Assembly: GCA_018829245.1 (NCBI GenBank)
Contig: JAHJUH010000050.1
Coordinates: forward strand, 1 to 7,939
Length of the DNA stretch: 7,939 nucleotides
From: Patescibacteria group bacterium
GTDB taxonomy: Bacteria; Patescibacteriota; Minisyncoccia; Portnoybacterales; UBA2143
Direction: 5' to 3'
Part shown: positions 3,876 through 7,939 of the stretch, piece by piece
Layout of the letters: every line of letters begins with the position of its first letter
Position numbering within the stretch: position 1 is the stretch's first letter
Program-made: the position numbers and the translations under genes
Notes under the pieces: model-generated
What the model was told of the DNA's origin: nothing
The model's input: only the letters and a program-made list of their open reading frames with translations
The model's database searches: none

Positions 3876-6026
3876 ATGAGTTTTTATGCTATTACCGCAT
3901 TAATAAACGCTATTACCGGTACTATTCTCGGGCTTTTTGTTTATTTTAAAAATGAAAAAGCAAAGACCAATAGAGCTTTTGCATTGTTTTGTTTAAGTAT
4001 GGCTGTTTGGAGTTACGCTTATTATTTTTGGCAGGTGACTGATAATGCTAATAGCGCTTTATTTTGGTCAAGAGGATTAATGATAGGAGCTATTTTTGGT
4101 CCTATCTTTTATTTTTATTTTGTTCTTAGATTAATTAATAAAGTTAAAGAAAGAAAAAAATCGCTTATTTTTGGATATTTAATTTTTTTCTTTTTCTTTT
4201 TAACTAATTTCACTTCTTTGTTTGTAAAAGGAGTAAGTCCAAAATTAGGATTTGCTTTTTGGCCAGAACCAGGTATTTTTTATCATTCGTTTCTTTTAGC
4301 TTGGATCTTTTATGCGCTTTATGCGGTTTATTTATTATTTAAGAAATATTTTTCTTCTTCAGGAATAATACATACTCAGATTAAATATATTTTTATAGGG
4401 ACAATTATTGGATATTTAGGTGTAGCGACTAATTATTTATTATGGTATGACATTCCTATTCCTCCAATAGGTAATTGGACAGCTGCATTTTATTTAGCTA
4501 TTGTTGCCTATGCCATTCTTAAATACCGTTTGATGGATATTAGGGTAGCGATTAAGAGAAGCACTATTTTTTCCGGAGTGATTATTATCATCACAGCTGT
4601 CTATGTTATGGCGGCTTTTTTATTAGGATCAGTGTTCTTTAGTGGTGTCTATACTTTTAGATCTCAAGTTATTACTGGTTTAATTGTGGCTATCTTGGTA
4701 GCTGTTGGATTTAGGCCGTTGTATGAGTGGTTAAAAAGAACAACTGACGTATTTTTATTTAAGGGTGAGTATAAGCCAGAGGAATTAATGGCTGATGTTA
4801 CTGATGTTTTGTCCAGAACTTTAGATTTAGATAAAGTTATTAATACTTTAGAAGGGCAAATTACTCAAGCTTTAAGATTGGAAAATATGGAAGTAGTTGT
4901 TTTTGGAAAAGAAGATTTAGAATTTAAAGCAAGAAAGGCATTAAATAAATTAGCTGGTTATTTTAAAAAAGAAAGAGAGGTTTTGGTTTTAGAAGAATTA
5001 AAAAGAAAACATTCAGAAGGAATTTTATCTGATAAAAACTTCTTATACATTGAAGAAATGGAAAAGCTTAAATCTGCTTTAGTTATTCCTTTAGTGCTTA
5101 AGGAAAGATTACTCGGACTTTTTCTTTTAAAAGCTAAGAAGTCCGGAGATATGTTTACTAATGAAGATATTAATACATTAGAAACAATTGCTTCTCAAGC
5201 ATCTATTGCAATTGAAAACGCTCGGCTTTATGAAGAAATGAAAGATTTTTCTAAAACACTTCAAAAAGAAGTTAATTTTCAGACCAAAAAGCTTAGAGAC
5301 GCCAATATTAGATTACAGCAATTAGATAAAGCTAAATCAGAATTTATTTCTTTGGCCTCTCATCAATTAAGAACTCCTTTGAGTATTATTAAAGGATACA
5401 TTTCAATGATGATAGAGGGTTCTTGGGGAAAGGTTAATAAGGAACAGGAAAGTCAATTAGAAAAGGTTTATTTAAGCAATGAGCGTTTAATTAGATTAGT
5501 TGATGACTTATTAGCTGTTTCCAGGATTGAATCAGGTCGTTTAGAATTAGATTTTGAAATGGTTTCTTTAGAAAAGATGGTTATAAGTGTGATTGAAGAA
5601 TTTAAAAAAGTTTTTTCTGATAAAGGGCTTTATTTGAAATATATTAAATCAAAAAATCTAATTCCTTTAATTAAAATTGATTCTTTGAAAATTAGGCAAG
5701 TTGTCCAGAATTTAATTGATAATGCTTTTCAGTATACTACTGAAGGCGGAGCAACCATTCGGTTTAAAACAAATAAAGATAAAATAATTTTTAGCATTAA
5801 AGATACTGGCATTGGAGTTTCTAAGAAAGAGAAAGTAAATTTATTTGAAAAGTTTTCTCGCGGGCATTCAGGAACCAAAGTTCATACCGAAGGAACTGGC
5901 TTAGGCCTATATTTAGCAGCTAAATTAGTTACTGTACATAAAGGAAGAACATGGGTTGAATCTGAAGGAAAAGACAAGGGTAGTACTTTCTATTTTGAAC
6001 TGCCGATTAAGGGGAAGGGGAAATAA
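3876..6026 (+). CDS. Membrane sensor histidine kinase (7TM-type sensor, GAF, HisKA, HATPase)
   Basis: This 716-residue protein begins with about seven hydrophobic helices (residues 1-220), the layout of the HisKA_7TM-type sensor region. Two more membrane segments follow (about 232-255 and 262-280). A GAF-like domain spans roughly 305-450, ending in the typical LETIASQASIAIENARLYEEM, and a short coiled coil follows (450-485). The HisKA dimerisation domain carries the H box SEFISLASHQLRTP with phospho-acceptor His496. The ATPase domain has the N box QNLIDNAFQYT, G1 DTGIGV (643-648), the F box LFEKFSRG and G2 GTGLGLYL. All catalytic motifs are intact. It has its own promoter and no adjacent response regulator in the window, so its partner is elsewhere. 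It lies between two RiPP loci and might sense a signal or product linked to them, but this is only positional. The ligand is unknown. Confidence 0.93.
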   Translation: MSFYAITALINAITGTILGLFVYFKNEKAKTNRAFALFCLSMAVWSYAYYFWQVTDNANSALFWSRGLMIGAIFGPIFYFYFVLRLINKVKERKKSLIFGYLIFFFFFLTNFTSLFVKGVSPKLGFAFWPEPGIFYHSFLLAWIFYALYAVYLLFKKYFSSSGIIHTQIKYIFIGTIIGYLGVATNYLLWYDIPIPPIGNWTAAFYLAIVAYAILKYRLMDIRVAIKRSTIFSGVIIIITAVYVMAAFLLGSVFFSGVYTFRSQVITGLIVAILVAVGFRPLYEWLKRTTDVFLFKGEYKPEELMADVTDVLSRTLDLDKVINTLEGQITQALRLENMEVVVFGKEDLEFKARKALNKLAGYFKKEREVLVLEELKRKHSEGILSDKNFLYIEEMEKLKSALVIPLVLKERLLGLFLLKAKKSGDMFTNEDINTLETIASQASIAIENARLYEEMKDFSKTLQKEVNFQTKKLRDANIRLQQLDKAKSEFISLASHQLRTPLSIIKGYISMMIEGSWGKVNKEQESQLEKVYLSNERLIRLVDDLLAVSRIESGRLELDFEMVSLEKMVISVIEEFKKVFSDKGLYLKYIKSKNLIPLIKIDSLKIRQVVQNLIDNAFQYTTEGGATIRFKTNKDKIIFSIKDTGIGVSKKEKVNLFEKFSRGHSGTKVHTEGTGLGLYLAAKLVTVHKGRTWVESEGKDKGSTFYFELPIKGKGK

Positions 6027-6040
6027 AAAAATTTTATTAA

Positions 6041-6089
6041 AATATTATCTATAATATTATGTAAGTAATTTGACATTTTCTATAATATT
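6041..6089. repeat. Operator-like direct and inverted repeats at the graspetide promoter
   Basis: AATATTAT-CT-ATAATATT (6041-6058) is a perfect 8-bp inverted repeat. The 10-mer CTATAATATT occurs at 6049-6058 and again at 6080-6089, 31 nt apart (about three helical turns). The second copy lies within the spacer of the promoter at 6070-6098. This arrangement fits a regulator binding site, but the sequence is pure A/T over most of its length, so chance is a real alternative. Confidence 0.35.
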
Positions 6090-6098
6090 CAATACAAT
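6070..6098 (+). promoter_or_regulatory. Sigma70-type promoter of the graspetide-like locus
   Basis: TTGACA (6070-6075), a 17-nt spacer and TACAAT (6093-6098) repeat exactly the hexamers and spacing found at 116-144. Transcription should start near 6105, giving a leader of nearly 100 nt before the precursor. A TATAAT at 6098-6103 overlaps but would need a 22-nt spacer. Confidence 0.75.
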
Positions 6099-6147
6099 AT
6101 AATTATTATTGTTTTGGAAATAGTTGAATTTGAAAAGTTTCAATGTA

Positions 6148-6154
6148 GTTCTTT
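6148..6154 (+). promoter_or_regulatory. boxA-like motif in graspetide precursor leader
   Basis: GTTCTTT followed by AAATAAT lies 47 nt before the precursor ATG. It is the third occurrence of this heptamer in a leader that ends in a GGAGGTGA ribosome binding site (others at 362 and 2730). Short stems are possible nearby (TTGAA/TTCAA around 6130-6142 and AAATA/TATTT at 6155-6167). Confidence 0.3.
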
Positions 6155-6184
6155 AAATAATCTATTTAGCTTCTTTAAGTAGCG

Positions 6185-6195
6185 AAAGGAGGTGA
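6185..6195 (+). promoter_or_regulatory. Very strong ribosome binding site of the graspetide-like precursor
   Basis: AAAGGAGGTGA sits 6 nt before the ATG at 6202 and fixes the start of the short precursor. It is nearly identical to the site before the Cys-rich precursor at 435. Confidence 0.85.
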
Positions 6196-6201
6196 GGCTT
6201 T

Positions 6202-6342
6202 ATGTTGATAGAAGAAGTATTGCAAGTAACACAGACAGGAGAGTTACCTTTTGTTTTAACGCTTTTAGAGGATTATCCTGGAGCTATTGGCCCAACTACC
6301 AGCGGGACATATGATGACATTGATTGTGCCGATAGAGATTAA
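6202..6342 (+). CDS. Graspetide-like RiPP precursor peptide
   Basis: This 46-residue acidic peptide has a leader with ELPFVLTLLED (residues 14-24), which resembles the PFFxRxLE helix that microviridin-type ATP-grasp ligases recognise. The core that follows contains Thr32, Thr33, Ser34 and Thr36 as hydroxyl donors and Asp38, 39, 41, 44 and 46 as carboxylate partners. TTSGTYDD matches the TT-x4-(E/D)(E/D) pattern known from plesiocin-type graspetides, here with Asp instead of Glu and as a single unit. There is no lysine in the core, so ester rather than amide rings are expected. One cysteine (Cys42) is present. It lies 88 nt upstream of an ATP-grasp ligase and has its own promoter, a very strong ribosome binding site and a terminator behind it. 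The class is well supported by motif plus context; ring topology is inference. Confidence 0.85.
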   Translation: MLIEEVLQVTQTGELPFVLTLLEDYPGAIGPTTSGTYDDIDCADRD

Positions 6343-6365
6343 CGTAGCTTGCAAAAAACAAGAGA

Positions 6366-6401
6366 AAGGAAGGGGTAAATAACTCCTTCCTTCCATTTTT
6401 T
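6366..6401 (+). terminator. Intrinsic terminator/attenuator between precursor and ligase
   Basis: AAGGAAGGGGT (6366-6376) pairs with ACTCCTTCCTT (6382-6392) around a 5-nt loop, with one G-U pair, and the run of six T at 6396-6401 follows. This is a classic intrinsic terminator. Partial read-through would yield many precursor messages per ligase message. Confidence 0.8.
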
Positions 6402-6430
6402 ATTATATTTATTAAAGGAGATGATATACA

Positions 6431-7393
6431 ATGATACTTACTATAGGTAATTCAGGGTTGTGGGAAGTTAAAATGTTTAATCTTGTTAAACAAGAGTTAG
6501 AGAAACGAAATAAAACAGCAGTACTTTTTAAGCAGGATAAATGCCTTGATAGTGAATATTTGAATTTTGAAGTAATTAATGGACAACCAAAATATACTCT
6601 AAATATAGATGAAAAACTTTATAATATTAATGATTTTTCTGCTATTTGGTATTTGAAGCCACATCTGCCAAGAAAATTATTAGAATTTAAGCCAGAAGAA
6701 TACAGGCATTTTATTCATAAACAATTTTATGAAATGCGACAAGCAATCTGGAGTTTGTTTTATGACAAAAAATGGATAGATAACCCATGGGCGATATACA
6801 AAGCGGAGAATAAAATTTATCAGTTGAATATAGCTTCCAAATACTTTACTGTTCCAGATACTTTGATTACTTCCGATCCAGTTAAAGTAAAAGATTTTTA
6901 CAATAGAAATGATGGCAAAATTATAGTAAAGACTTTAGCTTTGGCTCCTATGATTGACAAGGTTATCTATACTAATAGAGTAACAGAAGAACTTATTGAA
7001 AATATTGATTCTTTAAAGATGTCGCCTTCAATATTTCAGGTTGAGGTATATCCAAAAGCATATGAGTTAAGAATAGTTGTAGTTGATAGTCAAATATTTG
7101 CGGTAAAAATTGATTCACAAGAGGATGAGCAAACAGCTCTTGATTGGAGAAGAAAGCCCAAGATTGATGATTATGAAGTTAAAATAAAACAGACAGATTT
7201 ACCTGATCATATTAGTGATCAAATATATCGTTTTATGAATATCTTGGGTTTGCGATTTGGTTGTATTGATATGGCCGTTACGTCGTCGGGGAAGTATATT
7301 TTTTTTGAGATAAATCCAAATGGTCAATGGTATTTTATTCAAGCTAATACCGGAGCTCAAATCGCGAAATCAATAGCAAAAATGTTGGTCTAA
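6431..7393 (+). CDS. ATP-grasp peptide ligase (graspetide synthetase, microviridin MvdC/MvdD type)
   Basis: This 320-residue cytoplasmic enzyme is expected to use ATP to activate Asp/Glu side chains of the precursor and join them to Thr/Ser (ester) or Lys (amide) side chains. The family pattern is clear throughout. The N-terminal domain has AIWYLKP (71-77, usually VWYRRP) and WIDNP (115-119). The ATP-grasp part has VPDTLITSDP (141-150), the ATP-contacting Lys167 in IIVKTL, ELRIVVVDSQIFAVKIDSQ (212-230) and DWRR (238-241). FGCIDMAV with Asp280 and FEINPNGQW (Glu293, Asn295) supply the Mg-ATP ligands. Length is typical for the family. AAAGGAG (6414-6420) gives a normal ribosome binding site. 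It is the only ligase in the locus, so a single enzyme probably makes all rings. Its natural substrate is almost certainly the peptide at 6202. No transporter or acetyltransferase accompanies it. Confidence 0.92.
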   Translation: MILTIGNSGLWEVKMFNLVKQELEKRNKTAVLFKQDKCLDSEYLNFEVINGQPKYTLNIDEKLYNINDFSAIWYLKPHLPRKLLEFKPEEYRHFIHKQFYEMRQAIWSLFYDKKWIDNPWAIYKAENKIYQLNIASKYFTVPDTLITSDPVKVKDFYNRNDGKIIVKTLALAPMIDKVIYTNRVTEELIENIDSLKMSPSIFQVEVYPKAYELRIVVVDSQIFAVKIDSQEDEQTALDWRRKPKIDDYEVKIKQTDLPDHISDQIYRFMNILGLRFGCIDMAVTSSGKYIFFEINPNGQWYFIQANTGAQIAKSIAKMLV

Positions 7394-7397
7394 TTAA

Positions 7398-7440
7398 AAA
7401 AGGAGTATTGGATTGAATTTGAATACTCCTTTTAATTTTT
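7398..7440 (+). terminator. Intrinsic terminator of the graspetide-like locus
   Basis: AAAAGGAGTATT (7398-7409) pairs perfectly with AATACTCCTTTT (7422-7433), 12 bp with a 12-nt loop, followed by AATTTTT. It begins 5 nt after the ligase stop and ends the transcription unit. Confidence 0.8.
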
Positions 7441-7464
7441 GAAAAAATAGTTAATAATATATAT

Positions 7465-7939
7465 ATGAATAAACAATTACAACAGAAAATAATTCAAGCG
7501 AAAGATATTGATCAAAAAACAAGGATTGCCTGCAAGTCTGATAAGTTGACTATGAAAAATTATATAGTTTACTTAATTGACTTAGTTAATAATGATTTAA
7601 TTAAGAATATTATTAAAAAACATAGCTATCCTACTCAAAAAATGATTGGCAAGAAAGGGATGCAGGCCTTTTGGCTTTTGATTCAACATCAAGATAACGA
7701 TATTAAATTACAAGAACAATGCTTAAAGCATTGTGATTTTGAAGATAAAAATAAAGCTTTTTTAACAGATAGGGTATTAGTTAGTAAAGGAAAAAAACAA
7801 CTTTATGGAACGCAGTTTTATAGAGATAAAAAAGGAAAAATAGTTCCTCGTTCAATAAATAATTTAAGTCAATTAAACAAAAGACGAGAAAAAGTTGGAT
7901 TAGAACCATTTGAAGAATATTTAAAAAAAATGCAGAAAT
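7465..7939 (+). CDS. DUF6624-family protein, 3' end cut by the window
   Basis: An open frame runs from ATG at 7465 to the window edge (158 codons plus one base) without a stop. The order of motifs matches the DUF6624 family: YPTQKMIGKKG (55-65), the AFWLLIQHQDND segment (68-79), FLTDRV (99-104), YGTQF (114-118), VPR (127-129), and a C-terminal RREKVGLEPFEEYL (140-153), where the family normally ends. The protein is therefore probably nearly complete. The biochemical function of this family is not established. There is no clear ribosome binding site or promoter in the short gap after the terminator at 7398-7440, so the start is by first ATG. It is not obviously part of the RiPP loci. Confidence 0.75.
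   Translation, partial: MNKQLQQKIIQAKDIDQKTRIACKSDKLTMKNYIVYLIDLVNNDLIKNIIKKHSYPTQKMIGKKGMQAFWLLIQHQDNDIKLQEQCLKHCDFEDKNKAFLTDRVLVSKGKKQLYGTQFYRDKKGKIVPRSINNLSQLNKRREKVGLEPFEEYLKKMQK

Noticed and set aside
177..7393. Alternative genetic code (UGA as glycine), as in some Patescibacteria
   Set aside because: No in-frame TGA occurs in any gene. The absence of TGA stops is suggestive but fits AT-biased TAA use, so the standard code is sufficient.
304..7440. The multiple hairpins as a CRISPR or REP-type array
   Set aside because: Apart from the 42-nt pair, the stems differ in sequence, are not regularly spaced, and each follows a stop codon as terminators or attenuators do.

Overview
The window is AT-rich bacterial DNA with all recognisable genes on the + strand. 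All complete genes stop with TAA or TAG, and no in-frame TGA occurs. Strong GGAGGTGA ribosome binding sites, several long perfect stem-loops just after stop codons, and a multi-TM/GAF histidine kinase together suggest a Patescibacteria (Candidate Phyla Radiation) genome, although an AT-rich Firmicute cannot be excluded. The lineage is inference, because the window contains no phylogenetic marker gene.

Region 1 (1-3811) looks like a RiPP (ribosomally made, post-translationally modified peptide) operon. A TTGACA-N17-TACAAT promoter (116-144) precedes a 32-residue one-helix membrane peptide (177-275). Next comes a 44-residue precursor with five cysteines in its last 17 residues (435-569), then a stem-loop, then a radical SAM/SPASM enzyme with all expected cluster cysteines (630-1886). 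These are followed by an HExxH putative metallopeptidase (1949-2653) and a class I SAM-dependent methyltransferase (2780-3811). A 42-nt sequence is repeated in the leaders of the precursor and of the methyltransferase, at almost the same distance from the start codon. It folds into a hairpin in which every left-arm difference between the copies preserves pairing.

Region 2 (3812-6026) is a separately promoted membrane histidine kinase with a 7TM-type sensor, a GAF domain, HisKA and HATPase. No response regulator is present in the window.

Region 3 (6027-7393) is a second, different RiPP locus, again with a TTGACA-N17-TACAAT promoter. A 46-residue precursor has a graspetide-type leader motif (LPFVLTLLED) and a TT-x4-DD core. 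It is separated by an attenuator-like terminator from an ATP-grasp ligase of the microviridin/graspetide type (6431-7393). A strong terminator closes the unit.

Region 4 (7441-7939) holds a DUF6624-family gene that runs off the right edge.

Taken together, the window is a small secondary-metabolism island: a thioether-type (ranthipeptide/sactipeptide-like) candidate and an omega-ester/amide (graspetide-like) candidate flank a sensor kinase. The two loci share promoter hexamers, leader design (a boxA-like GTTCTTT, then AGGAGGTGA) and the order precursor-hairpin-enzyme. No tRNA, rRNA, CRISPR array or insertion sequence was seen.
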